The notes beneath the pieces were generated by a model that saw only the letters and a program-made list of their open reading frames with translations, was not told the origin of the DNA and did not search any database. A DNA stretch of 44,822 nt from Clostridiales bacterium (GTDB taxonomy: Bacteria; Bacillota; Clostridia; Lachnospirales; JAISER01): assembly GCA_031263985.1 (NCBI GenBank), contig JAISER010000114.1:1-44822 (forward strand). The letters run 5' to 3'. Both the position numbers and the translations under genes were made by a program. Shown here one piece after another: positions 22,850 to 31,410 of the stretch. How positions within the stretch are numbered: the stretch's first letter is position 1; the number at the start of each line of letters is the position of its first letter.

Positions 22850-24436
22850 TTGAGCTATATTATCACGACGCTTTTAAACATATTATTTTTTGTAAACATA
22901 TTCATATCAGTAATAATAGTTCTGGCGGAGCGTAAAAACGCGGCCGTTACCTGGGCGTGGCTGATGGTCGCGCTCATTGTGCCGTATTTTGGGTTTATAA
23001 TATACATGGCGTTTGGTTTTGACGGCCGCAGACACAAAGCTTTTAACGTCAAGGCGAAAATGGACGAGCGCATATATGATGAATTCTTCAATATGAAGAT
23101 GCAAGATTCCGACTTTGTAAAAAAACGGTCCGGCGTTATGGACCGTAGCGGCGTAATAGACATAAAAGACGCGCGATACCTTGATGAAGTCGTATATCTG
23201 AACCATATATCCGGAAACGCCGAATATAGCGAGGACAATGAAATCGGCGTATTTTTCGAGGGAGAGGAAAAGTTCGAATCCCTTGTAGAAGACATACGCG
23301 CCGCTAAAGATTACATTCATATGCAATATTATATCGTGCGAAACGACGCGTTATCGCGTGAAATAATGAAAGAACTCGCGCGCAAGGCCGCGGAAGGCTT
23401 GGAAGTAAGGTTTTTGTTTGATGGCATGGGTTGCGTGTTGACGCCTAAAAAGCTGTTTAAGCCGCTCACGGACGCAGGCGGCCAAGCGGCGGTTTTTCTT
23501 CCGCCTCATTTCGTACGGCTTAACTATCGAAATCATCGTAAGATAGCCGTTATAGACGGACATATAGGGTACATCGGAGGGTTGAATATTGGCAGCGAAT
23601 ATTTAGGGCGCTCCAAACGGTTCGGACACTGGAGAGACGCCCATATAAAGATAGATGGCGAAGCGGTTCATTACATGGAAACGCGTTTTATGATGGATTG
23701 GAACTTTTCTTCGGGCAATAGCGCGAATATCGGCGCGCCTTGGAAACGGCGAAAACTTGCGCCGTTTCCCGCGCCCAAAAAGGCGACGCTGAAACGCGAA
23801 GGGTCAGGCGTAAGAGGCGAACGTTCCGCGGGAGATAAAATGCCGTTTAATTCGGGTTATTATCCGCGTATACAAAAAAAGGCGTTTAGCGTAGGCGCGC
23901 AAATTGTCTCCAGCGGGCCGGATACGAAATGGCCCGCTGTACAGTACGCTTATGAAAAGATGATACTTAAAGCGTACAAGAGCGTCTATGTGCAAACGCC
24001 TTATTTTATCCCCGGCGACAGCGTGATGGACGCGCTGCGCGTGGCCGCGTTGTCCGGGGTGGATGTGCGCATTATGATTCCGGCGCGTCCTGACCATCCG
24101 TTCGTATATTGGGCGGGCTTATCCTATTTGAGCGAATTGCTCGACGCCGGCGCTAAATGCTACCAATATGAAAACGGGTTTCTCCACAGTAAATTTATGG
24201 TCCTTGATTCGCTGGCGTCTTCCATAGGCACGTCAAACATGGACGTGCGCAGTTTCAGGCTGAATTTTGAAATAAACGCGTTCATATACAGCCATAGAAT
24301 AGCCGCTGAACTGGAGGAGCGCTTCCTCAAAGACATAGACGACTGCACGGAAATTTCGCCTAAATGGTACGCCGGCAGAAGCCGGGTCACTAGGGCTAAA
24401 GAGGCCGTATCGCGCCTGTTGTCGCCCATCCTGTAA
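22850..24436 (+). CDS. cls: Cardiolipin synthase
   Basis: 528 residues from TTG at 22850, 9 bases after GAGGAG. Two N-terminal membrane helices (about 3-22 and 33-53) are followed by two phospholipase D domains. The first HKD motif is HRKIAVIDGHIGYIGGLNIG (about 228-247), the second HSKFMVLDSLASSIGTSNMD (about 443-462). It condenses two phosphatidylglycerols to cardiolipin at the membrane. It is slightly longer than the usual 480-510 because of a basic low-complexity insert (KRRKLAPFPAPKKATLKREG, about 300-320) between the two halves. The promoter at 22639 and a repeat-containing leader lie upstream. The insert may interact with acidic lipid; that is inference. Confidence 0.93.
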   Translation: MSYIITTLLNILFFVNIFISVIIVLAERKNAAVTWAWLMVALIVPYFGFIIYMAFGFDGRRHKAFNVKAKMDERIYDEFFNMKMQDSDFVKKRSGVMDRSGVIDIKDARYLDEVVYLNHISGNAEYSEDNEIGVFFEGEEKFESLVEDIRAAKDYIHMQYYIVRNDALSREIMKELARKAAEGLEVRFLFDGMGCVLTPKKLFKPLTDAGGQAAVFLPPHFVRLNYRNHRKIAVIDGHIGYIGGLNIGSEYLGRSKRFGHWRDAHIKIDGEAVHYMETRFMMDWNFSSGNSANIGAPWKRRKLAPFPAPKKATLKREGSGVRGERSAGDKMPFNSGYYPRIQKKAFSVGAQIVSSGPDTKWPAVQYAYEKMILKAYKSVYVQTPYFIPGDSVMDALRVAALSGVDVRIMIPARPDHPFVYWAGLSYLSELLDAGAKCYQYENGFLHSKFMVLDSLASSIGTSNMDVRSFRLNFEINAFIYSHRIAAELEERFLKDIDDCTEISPKWYAGRSRVTRAKEAVSRLLSPIL

Positions 24437-24505
24437 ACCTTTGACGCGCCGTTTCATAAGCGTCCGCTTTTGACGGCGTTATATATGACCGCTCAAAGTT
24501 TACTG

Positions 24506-24534
24506 TTGATTTTGTCGCTATTTTTTGGTATAGT
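24506..24534 (+). promoter_or_regulatory. Promoter for tyrS
   Basis: TTGATT at 24506-24511, 17-base spacer, TATAGT at 24529-24534; the tyrS ATG is 100 bases downstream. The leader is too short for a T-box with terminator, and no T-box core sequence was seen. Confidence 0.7.
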
Positions 24535-24633
24535 ATGGGATGAGGTTTTAGCGTTAAGCGATTGGTTAAGTTCGTTTCGCTTTCGCGCAGGTTTTTCTTT
24601 AATGATAAATTCATACATTTCAGAGGAGCGAGC

Positions 24634-25860
24634 ATGAAAAACGCTTTTGATGTCTTAGAAGAAAGAGGTTTTCTTGAGCAAGTTACTCATGAGGAAGAGA
24701 TTCGCAACCTTCTCGCGAAGGAAAGCGTGACTTTTTATATAGGTTTTGACCCTACGGCGGACAGCCTTACGATAGGTCATTTTTTAACGTTGATGGCCAT
24801 GTCTCATATGCAAAAGGCGGGTCATAGGCCCATAGCGCTAGTTGGCGGCGGTACCGGCATGGTCGGCGATCCGACGTTTAAGACGGATATGCGGCGCGTA
24901 ATGCCGACCGATGAGATAGAAAAAAACGTTAGTAAAATAAAAAGACAATTTTCGCGGTTTATTGATTTTTCTGACGGAAAGGCGCTGCTCATTAATAACG
25001 CCGACTGGCTTTTAGATCTTAAGTATGTGCCGTTTATACGCGAATATGGGGCGCATTTCACCATTAGCAGGATGATAAACGCGGAATGTTACAAGTCTAG
25101 GCTTGATAAAGGACTTACGTTTTTCGAATTTAACTATATGCTGATGCAGTCGTATGATTTTCTGGAGCTTTTTCGCCGTTTCGGCTGCAAGATGCAACTT
25201 GGGGGCAGCGATCAATGGGCTAATATACTGGGCGGCGCGGAACTTATACGCCGCGTTGAGGGCGCTTCGGCTTATGGCGTTACGCTTAAGCTTTTGCAGA
25301 CGAGTTCCGGGGAGAAAATGGGTAAAACCGCGAAGGGCGCGGTTTGGCTTGACGCGGAAAAAACATCCCCGTATGAGCTTTTTCAATATCTTCGTAATGT
25401 GGACGACGCCGACGTAGGCAAATGCCTTAGCTTGCTTACATTTTTGCCTATGGACGAAATAAATCGACTTAAAGCGCTTAAAGATGAAAAGATAAATGAA
25501 GCTAAAGAAATTTTGGCTTTTGAAACGACAAAGATTATCCACGATGAAGCTCAGGCGCTAAAGGCTCTTGACGCGTCGAGGGCGCTGTTTTCGGACGGCG
25601 CCGACGATGGCGCCGCGCCGACGACTGAGATATCGCGCGTTGAGGTATCGGACGGCATAGATGTGATAACGCTTTTGGAAAAAGCTCGTCTTATACCGAC
25701 AAGAAGCGAGGGCAGACGGCTTGTAACGCAGGGCGGCGTTAAGATTAACGGTGAAAAGGTAAGCGATGTGACCGCTAAAATCTTCACCGGAGATTTTAAA
25801 GACGGTTCGCTCATAATAAAAAAAGGTAAGAAGGGGTTTCACAAGATAAAGCTTGTATAA
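24634..25860 (+). CDS. tyrS: Tyrosyl-tRNA synthetase
   Basis: 408 residues from the ATG at 24634, 5 bases after GAGGAGCG. The N-terminal class I catalytic domain has YIGFDPTADSLTIGHFLTLM (HIGH-type site, here GHF), GGGTGMVGDP, and SGEKMGKTAKGAVWLDAEKT (KMSKS-type loop). GGSDQWANILGG lies in the tyrosine/ATP pocket. The C-terminal S4 RNA-binding domain is complete (LIPTRSEGRRLVTQGGVKIN). It charges tRNA-Tyr. The GalM-like gene starts 16 bases after its stop, so they probably share the promoter at 24506. Confidence 0.95.
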   Translation: MKNAFDVLEERGFLEQVTHEEEIRNLLAKESVTFYIGFDPTADSLTIGHFLTLMAMSHMQKAGHRPIALVGGGTGMVGDPTFKTDMRRVMPTDEIEKNVSKIKRQFSRFIDFSDGKALLINNADWLLDLKYVPFIREYGAHFTISRMINAECYKSRLDKGLTFFEFNYMLMQSYDFLELFRRFGCKMQLGGSDQWANILGGAELIRRVEGASAYGVTLKLLQTSSGEKMGKTAKGAVWLDAEKTSPYELFQYLRNVDDADVGKCLSLLTFLPMDEINRLKALKDEKINEAKEILAFETTKIIHDEAQALKALDASRALFSDGADDGAAPTTEISRVEVSDGIDVITLLEKARLIPTRSEGRRLVTQGGVKINGEKVSDVTAKIFTGDFKDGSLIIKKGKKGFHKIKLV

Positions 25861-25876
25861 GGAGAGCGACAAGGTT

Positions 25877-26815
25877 ATGATTATATGGGTTAAGGATTTC
25901 GGCAGGACAAAAGGCGGTGAGCTGGTAAGCCTTTATACGCTTGAAAATTCTAAACGCACGCGCGTACAGGCGATAAATTACGGAGCCGCCGTAGTTTCGG
26001 CGGTTGTCCCTAAAAGGGATGAGAGCTTTGTAGACATAGTTTTGGGGTATGACGACATAGGGTCGTATGAAAACCAAAAATCGCGCATAGGTGCTGTTGT
26101 GGGACGCGCGGCTAATCGCGTCAAAAACGGCGAAGTCGTTTTGGATGCGACCAAATACGCATTGACGGCCAACGATGGCGCCGACCACGAGCTAGGCGGA
26201 GCGGAAGGCTTTGATAAAAAGATATGGTCGGCGGAGGTACTGGATGGAGCGCTCGTCATGTCTTGCGTAAGTCCCGACGGTGATGAAGGTTATCCCGGGA
26301 CGCTTCAGGCGTCGGTAAAGTATTATTTGGATGACGACGACGCGTTTACCGTGAGCTATGAGGCGCAAACGGATAAAACTACGCTGTGCAATATGTCCAA
26401 TCGTCTGTTTTTTAACTTAGACGGTCATGATTCCGATGCGATAAATGACCAGCGAATAGCGATCGACGTCGGAAGTCTCATTTCGTTAAACGACGGACTG
26501 TCATTGACTGGCGGGCTGAGCGATTTTAAAACGTTAAATATAGCGGAGCCTCAAGACGGATCCGTAAAAAAAGTCGCGTGCGCTTATTCGCCGGCCAGCG
26601 GCGTAGAATTGATCATCAGCTCGAACATGCCTGGCGTCAGTCTTTATGACGGCCTGGATATCGAAGACAGCTCGGTCGGAAAAAACGGCGCCGTTTATAA
26701 TAAGCGCGGAGGTTTCTGCTTGGCTCCGCAGTATTTATCGTTGGATCAATGCGTTTTGACGAGCGACAAAACATATAAAAGCGAGATTGTCTACCATTTT
26801 TCCGTAATTAAGTGA
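25877..26815 (+). CDS. Aldose 1-epimerase-like protein lacking catalytic residues
   Basis: 312 residues, GalM fold throughout: INYGAAVVSAVVPKRDES, VGRAANRVKNGEVVLD, DDDDAFTVSYEAQTDKTTL, PGVSLYDGLDI. The structural core and one sugar-site Arg (GRAANR) are kept. The three residues that do the chemistry in galactose mutarotases are replaced. The LHGG histidine is Leu (DHELGGAEGFDKKIW). The NHxYFNL histidine is Arg (SNRLFFNL). The catalytic Glu of CLExQ is Ala (CLAPQY). The ATG at 25877 is preceded by AAGG at 2 bases and GGAG at 12 bases. It is probably translated with tyrS. It is likely not an epimerase; it may bind sugar or have taken another role. Confidence 0.8.
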   Translation: MIIWVKDFGRTKGGELVSLYTLENSKRTRVQAINYGAAVVSAVVPKRDESFVDIVLGYDDIGSYENQKSRIGAVVGRAANRVKNGEVVLDATKYALTANDGADHELGGAEGFDKKIWSAEVLDGALVMSCVSPDGDEGYPGTLQASVKYYLDDDDAFTVSYEAQTDKTTLCNMSNRLFFNLDGHDSDAINDQRIAIDVGSLISLNDGLSLTGGLSDFKTLNIAEPQDGSVKKVACAYSPASGVELIISSNMPGVSLYDGLDIEDSSVGKNGAVYNKRGGFCLAPQYLSLDQCVLTSDKTYKSEIVYHFSVIK

Positions 26816-26936
26816 CATGTCATGAAGCGGTTTCAGAAAGCCTGATTAAACGCCGCGATAATGATAGTTATGGAAGACGAACGACAAAACATATCACGGC
26901 GAAACCGTTCGCCGCTTTTCGAACGCGTTAAATATT

Positions 26937-26999
26937 AAATAAAAGAAAGCTCTGATTGGTCCGCGATGGGCGGCGCTTATCAGGGCTTTCTTTTATTTT
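26937..26999 (+). terminator. Terminator downstream of tyrS-galM
   Basis: A stem of about 20 bases, AAATAAAAGAAAGCTCTGAT against ATCAGGGCTTTCTTTTATTT with two G-T or mismatch positions, ends in a T-rich run. It is symmetrical enough to work in either direction. It is about 120 bases after the GalM-like stop. Confidence 0.7.
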
Positions 27000-27077
27000 G
27001 AGCTGCGATAAATCCTTTGTAATTAGCCATTGCCATAAAAAAACGCTAATGGCGAATCCGTTTCGCGCCTATAATAT

Positions 27078-27204
27078 ATTAGAATTAAGTTTGAGACATA
27101 GCCAAATCAGGCAAGGATTTTTTCGCGTCGAGCGAGGCTTCGCGACAAAGCCAGGCGTGAAAATATTGTTCGGATGATTATGGTTTAGACTGAATTCAGT
27201 GTTA
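27078..27204. repeat. Dispersed repeat, family C (copy 2, inverted)
   Basis: Reverse complement of the 22684-22795 type: CTGAATTCAGTCTAAACCAT, AATCATCCGAAC, and GGCTATGTCTCAAACTTAAT at the far end. Its interior includes a TCGCGAAGC/GCTCGACGCG-type hairpin. It directly abuts the family B copy that follows. Confidence 0.75.
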
Positions 27205-27331
27205 AGAGCCTGTTCAAGATCTCCATTTCGCGTCTTTTCGGCTTATTAGACCTGTCCAGAAACCTGATTCCGGCGTCCGCGCGGTGAATTTTCCGCAACG
27301 TGGCGTCAGTGAGATCTTGAACAGGCCCTAA
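27202..27331. repeat. Dispersed repeat, family B (copy 2)
   Basis: Ends: TTAAGAGCCTGTTCAAGATC and GAGATCTTGAACAGGCCCTA. The first internal block, CCATTTCGCGTCTTTTCGGC, is the same as in copy 1, followed by ATTAGACCTGTCC of family A; the right interior is shortened compared with copy 1. It ends 75 bases before the HD-GYP gene. Confidence 0.85.
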
Positions 27332-27406
27332 GAAAGAAAGCGTTTCGCGGCGGCTCAGGTTCCGCCGAAAGAAGGTGCAATGGGCGGCTAGGGGAGGATT
27401 TTTAAT

Positions 27407-28957
27407 ATGTTGGACAATGTGGATTTGACCTTAGACAATATCATCGAAAATTATATATATGATTCGGAGCAAGCGCGCTGGCGCGTAATGATTATGGACG
27501 AGGATCCGCATGCGCACAGCGACACAAAAAGTATGTTCAACGGTTTCTCGTTCATGGGGCGCGGGATAACGTGGGTTGACGCTTATTCGCTTTTAGAGAC
27601 CCAAAAAATCTTGGAACGCGATCATGAATTCGCGTTGCTGTTTTTAAATATAAGCCATAACAGTGAAAAGGAAACGCTTTCTTTAATAGCGTGGTTCAGA
27701 GGAAACGACATAAACAAATGCACTCGAATAATCTTGCGCACAAACCATATGAACGGCCTGTCCTCTCAAAAGATCATATTGAAATATGACATACATGACT
27801 TTAGAGCGACGCCGGAACCGAGCGAGTCCAGGTTGTTTACGACCACCGTGGCGGCTTTGCGGGCGTATGACGACATACGGAATTTGGAAAGGACGCTGCA
27901 TGGGCTTGAGTCTATAATAAAATCATCGTCGGCGGTTTTTTCGATGAGTTCAATTGACGAATACGCCGCCGATGTTTTAAAGAAAATAGGGTCCGTCTTA
28001 CGCGTGAATGTTTCAGGAGTGATATGCGCGCGTGAGCGGGACGGCGAATGGGAGATAATCGCGCGGCAAGGGGAATTGACAGCTTGCGTTGAACGCGTAT
28101 TTGAGGCGTTATCATCGGAAAAATCGGAAGATCCGCGATGCGTCGTAAAGACGTTTATCCATAGCGCTGATATGCGTTACGCCATGTATTTGGAGCCGGA
28201 GCGCCAGTTAACTGATGTGCAGGTTAAGCTGTTGAATATGTTTTGCAACAACGCGTCCGTAATAATGAGCAATATCACTTTATATGAAAGCCTTTCGCGT
28301 TCGCATAAAGCCACTGTAATGAGCCTCGCGCAGGTCACGGAGTTTCGCGACAAGAGCACGGGGATGCACACGTCTCGTATATCGAACGCGGTCGAAACAT
28401 TGGCGAAGGAACTGTTTGAGCGCGGCATATACCCTGACGAGATAGACGAGAAGCTTATTTCGGCTATAGGCATGGCGGCCATACTCCACGATGTAGGCAA
28501 GATAGCGGTGCCTGATCATGTGCTTTTTAAGCCTGGTCCGCTTACCTCTGATGAACTAGAGATAATACGGAAACATTCGAGTACCGGGGCTGAGCTTCTT
28601 CAATCCACTATAGACCGAAGTAAAGAGAACGTTGAATATCTTGAAATAGGCAAACAAATAGCGCTTTATCACCATGAGCGATGGGACGGAAAGGGATACC
28701 CCAAAGGGCTTAAGGGGCGCGAAATACCTGTCGCCGCGCGTATAACGGCTATAGTGGATGTGTTTGACGCGCTTGTGCATAAAAGATGCTATAAAGAAGC
28801 TATGCCTTTCGAAGAAGCGCTCGATATAATAAAAAACGGTAGAGAAACGAGTTTCGATCCGCAAATAGCGGATATATTTTTGGATATTTACGATAAGTTT
28901 TATACGAGGCAAAACAGAGAAAATAAGGAAATGAAGCCGGCGCGTTCACACTTTTAG
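27407..28957 (+). CDS. Pseudo-receiver, DUF3369-type sensor and HD-GYP phosphodiesterase
   Basis: 516 residues. Residues about 25-155 form a receiver-like domain of the DUF3369 response-regulator class (WRVMIMDEDP; RIILRTNH; KYDIHDFRATPEPSESRLFT). The usual phosphoacceptor Asp is Asn (LLFLNISHNS), so it cannot be phosphorylated in the standard way. Residues about 170-300 are a GAF-like DUF3369 domain. Residues about 310-500 are an HD-GYP domain: AAILHDVGKIAVPDH (HD pair), KHSSTGAELL, YHHERWDGKGYPKGLKG (the GYP motif and its metal-binding His). HD-GYP domains hydrolyse cyclic di-GMP. GGGGAGGA precedes the ATG by 9 bases. No neighbouring histidine kinase. No cyclic di-GMP riboswitch recognised. 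Confidence 0.9.
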   Translation: MLDNVDLTLDNIIENYIYDSEQARWRVMIMDEDPHAHSDTKSMFNGFSFMGRGITWVDAYSLLETQKILERDHEFALLFLNISHNSEKETLSLIAWFRGNDINKCTRIILRTNHMNGLSSQKIILKYDIHDFRATPEPSESRLFTTTVAALRAYDDIRNLERTLHGLESIIKSSSAVFSMSSIDEYAADVLKKIGSVLRVNVSGVICARERDGEWEIIARQGELTACVERVFEALSSEKSEDPRCVVKTFIHSADMRYAMYLEPERQLTDVQVKLLNMFCNNASVIMSNITLYESLSRSHKATVMSLAQVTEFRDKSTGMHTSRISNAVETLAKELFERGIYPDEIDEKLISAIGMAAILHDVGKIAVPDHVLFKPGPLTSDELEIIRKHSSTGAELLQSTIDRSKENVEYLEIGKQIALYHHERWDGKGYPKGLKGREIPVAARITAIVDVFDALVHKRCYKEAMPFEEALDIIKNGRETSFDPQIADIFLDIYDKFYTRQNRENKEMKPARSHF

Positions 28958-29024
28958 CCGTCCGGCCTTTGCGTAAATATGCCCCGGCTTATACGCGCGA
29001 AGGTTTGGATCGCCAGATAAAGCG

Positions 29025-30377
29025 TCACAACGCGCTCAACGCGGCCACGCATTCGATATGCTTCGTCTGCGGGAAGCAGTCCACCGGCTGAAGCGCCGAC
29101 AGTTTGTATCGCCGGCTCAATGTCTTTATATCTCGCGCCATCGTAATGGGATCGCACGATATATATATTATTTTGTGCGCCGATGTCTTTAAAAGCGCGT
29201 TAATAAGGCTTTCGGAGCAACCTTTTCTTGGCGGGTCAACGATTATCACGTCAGGCGCGTCTATCTTCGGCAACTCGTCCTCCGCCGGTCCTAGAATGAA
29301 CTCAAAAGCGTTCGAGGCGCCGTTTAAAAGGGCGTTTTTTCGCGCGTCGTCAACGGATGACTTCTCAATCTCTATGCCGTATATCTTTTTAGCGTGACGG
29401 GCGATAAAAAGCGCCGCCGACCCTATGCCGCAATACAAGTCCGCCACAATGTCAGAGTCTTTGATTTCGGCCAGCTCGGCGGCTTTCGCGTAAAGTCGCG
29501 TCGTTTGTTCATTGTTGACTTGATAAAAGGAGGACGGCGAAACCTGAAAACGCACGCAACCTATAAAATCGTCAATATACGGCTTTCCGCTGACAAGCCG
29601 CGTTTCTCCGTCTATTATCACGTTGTCGCGGCGTTTATTGACGTTTAGGAACAGACCGGAGACGCGCGCGTTCTTTTGAAGCGCGTCAGCGAGCAAGTCG
29701 GCTTTCGGCAAGGCGTCGCCATTTATAACTACGCATACGGAAGCGTCGCCTGTCGCGTCGGAAGTCCTTACCAGCGCGTGACGCACAAGTCCGGAAAAAG
29801 ATCGTTCGTCGTAAGCGGGAATGTTATTTTCGCGCATATATTTTAGTATGACGGACAATATTTCGCCCGCTCTTCGGCTCTGTATCAGACAGTCGTCAAC
29901 GGGAGTCACTTTATGACTGCGCTTGGAGTAGAACCCGGCGCCATGCGGCGTAATCGGGAATTGCGCTTTATTGCGGTAGCGCCACGGGCTTTCCATGCCA
30001 ATTACGGGCGGGCATGCGACGTCCTTAACGCCGCCGACGCGCGCAAGTCCGTTTTGAACCTTTGAGCGTTTAAATTCGAGCTGACTGTCATAGCTCATGT
30101 GTTGCGAGTCGCAGCCGCCGCATTTTCCGAAAAAGGGACATTCAGGCTCCACGCGGTCTTTCGATGGCTCCAAAACGCTTATAAGCTCACCGCGCGCGTA
30201 GTTTTTCTTAACGTCAGCGACGCGGACGCGGACGGTTTCGCCTAATATGGCTCCGGGCACGAAAACCGCGAAGGAGTTCATGCGTCCTATGCCTTCGACA
30301 TTCGAACCCATGCCTTCAATGGTGAGGGTCAGCAGCGCGTCTTTAACCGGCGGAGCCGTCTTTTCAGCGTTGTTCAA
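29025..30377 (-). CDS. 23S rRNA (uracil-5-)-methyltransferase, RlmCD/RlmD type
   Basis: 450 residues. N-terminal TRAM RNA-binding domain (about 10-70: EGMGSNVEGIGRMNSFAVFV). Iron-sulphur cysteines in ECPFFGKCGGCDSQHMSYD (about 78-96). C-terminal SAM-methylase domain with VADLYCGIGSAALFIA, VIIVDPPRKGCSESL and the nucleophile in IIYISCDPITMARD; the closing DCFPQTKHIECVAAL is standard. It makes m5U in 23S rRNA, and single enzymes in Firmicutes often do two sites (747 and 1939 in E. coli numbering); which sites here cannot be told. The yhaM gene ends 7 bases upstream, so both are transcribed together. Confidence 0.92.
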   Translation of the reverse strand: MNNAEKTAPPVKDALLTLTIEGMGSNVEGIGRMNSFAVFVPGAILGETVRVRVADVKKNYARGELISVLEPSKDRVEPECPFFGKCGGCDSQHMSYDSQLEFKRSKVQNGLARVGGVKDVACPPVIGMESPWRYRNKAQFPITPHGAGFYSKRSHKVTPVDDCLIQSRRAGEILSVILKYMRENNIPAYDERSFSGLVRHALVRTSDATGDASVCVVINGDALPKADLLADALQKNARVSGLFLNVNKRRDNVIIDGETRLVSGKPYIDDFIGCVRFQVSPSSFYQVNNEQTTRLYAKAAELAEIKDSDIVADLYCGIGSAALFIARHAKKIYGIEIEKSSVDDARKNALLNGASNAFEFILGPAEDELPKIDAPDVIIVDPPRKGCSESLINALLKTSAHKIIYISCDPITMARDIKTLSRRYKLSALQPVDCFPQTKHIECVAALSAL

Positions 30378-30384
30378 CGTTTTA

Positions 30385-31320
30385 TCACGGCTTTCTTATG
30401 TTGCGCTCCAACATGCGATGGTATTGAGACCACACGCCCTGTGAGCGATCGTTTTCTATAGTTTCCTCAAACATTTTGATTTTGGCGTCGGCGTTGTCGC
30501 AGCAATATAATATGAACGCCTCTATAGTTTTTGGCAGCTTGGGCGAACCGTACTCATATTCGCCGTGATGCGCCAACACACAGTGACGCAACAACGTTTT
30601 AACGTCGTTCGGAAACCCTTCTATCCGGTTCGCCGTTTTTTCGATTATGTCCGCGCCTATTATAAGGTGCCCCATAAGCTGACCGTCGTCCGTATAGTCG
30701 TTTTCCGGAAAGTCGGACAATTCGTAGATTTTGCCTATGTCGTGAAGTATGGCCCCGGCTATCAATATGTCTCTGTTCACAAATTTGTAACGGCCGCTCA
30801 TAAAATCGCATATTTGCGTTACATTCAGCGTATGTTCTATAAGTCCGCCCATATAGCCGTGATGCAGGCTTTTAGCGGCGGAGCGGCGTTTGAAGGCTTC
30901 GGCCGCCGTTTTGTCCTCCACTAATATAAGCTCCATCATTTCTCGTATAAACGGGTCTTCGATGGAACGAATGTATTCTACGATAGCGTCGTATAACGCG
31001 TCTATGTTCTTGTCGGTGGACGGAACGTAATCCAGGGGGTCTATTTCGTTTGGCTCGCTTTTACGTACGCGGTTTATCTTAAGCTGAATCTCGTTTTGAT
31101 ACGTCAGAGCGATGCCGTTTATTTTTATATAGTCGTGTTCTTCGAAGCTTTGTATCTCGTTTGTAAGATCCCACACTTTAGCGTCGATGACTCCCGTTTT
31201 GTCCTGCAGCTTGAGCGATAGATACGTCTTGCCGGCGCGGGATTTCAAGCTTTGTTTCTGCTTGCAAAAATAATGCTCCGTCACGCGCTCGTCTTCTTTC
31301 AAGTCAGCTATATACCTCAT
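30385..31320 (-). CDS. yhaM: 3'-5' exoribonuclease YhaM family
   Basis: 311 residues. An N-terminal OB-fold nucleic-acid-binding domain (about 1-95: LKEDERVTEHYFCKQKQSLK, YLSLKLQDKTGVIDAKVWDL) leads to an HD domain (about 155-290: KSLHHGYMGGLIEHTLNV, AGAILHDIGKIYEL, LAHHGEYEYGSPKLPKTIEA). The order and length match YhaM (CBF1), a Mn2+-dependent RNA/DNA exonuclease in the cytoplasm. The ATG at 31320 follows GGAGGTAGCA. A hairpin at 31352-31389 separates it from yqeY, and the methylase gene follows after 7 bases. Confidence 0.92.
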   Translation of the reverse strand: MRYIADLKEDERVTEHYFCKQKQSLKSRAGKTYLSLKLQDKTGVIDAKVWDLTNEIQSFEEHDYIKINGIALTYQNEIQLKINRVRKSEPNEIDPLDYVPSTDKNIDALYDAIVEYIRSIEDPFIREMMELILVEDKTAAEAFKRRSAAKSLHHGYMGGLIEHTLNVTQICDFMSGRYKFVNRDILIAGAILHDIGKIYELSDFPENDYTDDGQLMGHLIIGADIIEKTANRIEGFPNDVKTLLRHCVLAHHGEYEYGSPKLPKTIEAFILYCCDNADAKIKMFEETIENDRSQGVWSQYHRMLERNIRKP

Positions 31321-31351
31321 TGCTACCTCCAGGCGTCTATTTTACAATAAC

Positions 31352-31389
31352 AAAGCCGCGTTTAACCATATGGCGAAACGCGGCTTTTT
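31352..31389 (-). terminator. Terminator between yqeY and yhaM
   Basis: AAAGCCGCGTTT and AAACGCGGCTTT are perfect 12-base arms around a 12-base loop. On the minus strand the stem is followed by GTTATTGTAAAAT, on the plus strand by TT and C, so it is probably used for yqeY. Confidence 0.7.
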
Positions 31390-31410
31390 CACGCCGCTAG
31401 CGACCGCAAG

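Noticed and set aside
23268-23281. tRNA T-loop-like GTTCGAATCC
   Set aside because: It lies inside cls in frame, and no acceptor or anticodon stem can be built around it.
27332-27406. Cyclic di-GMP riboswitch before the HD-GYP gene
   Set aside because: There is a GCGGCGG/CCGCCG stem and a GAAAG, but no match to GEMM-I or GEMM-II cores.
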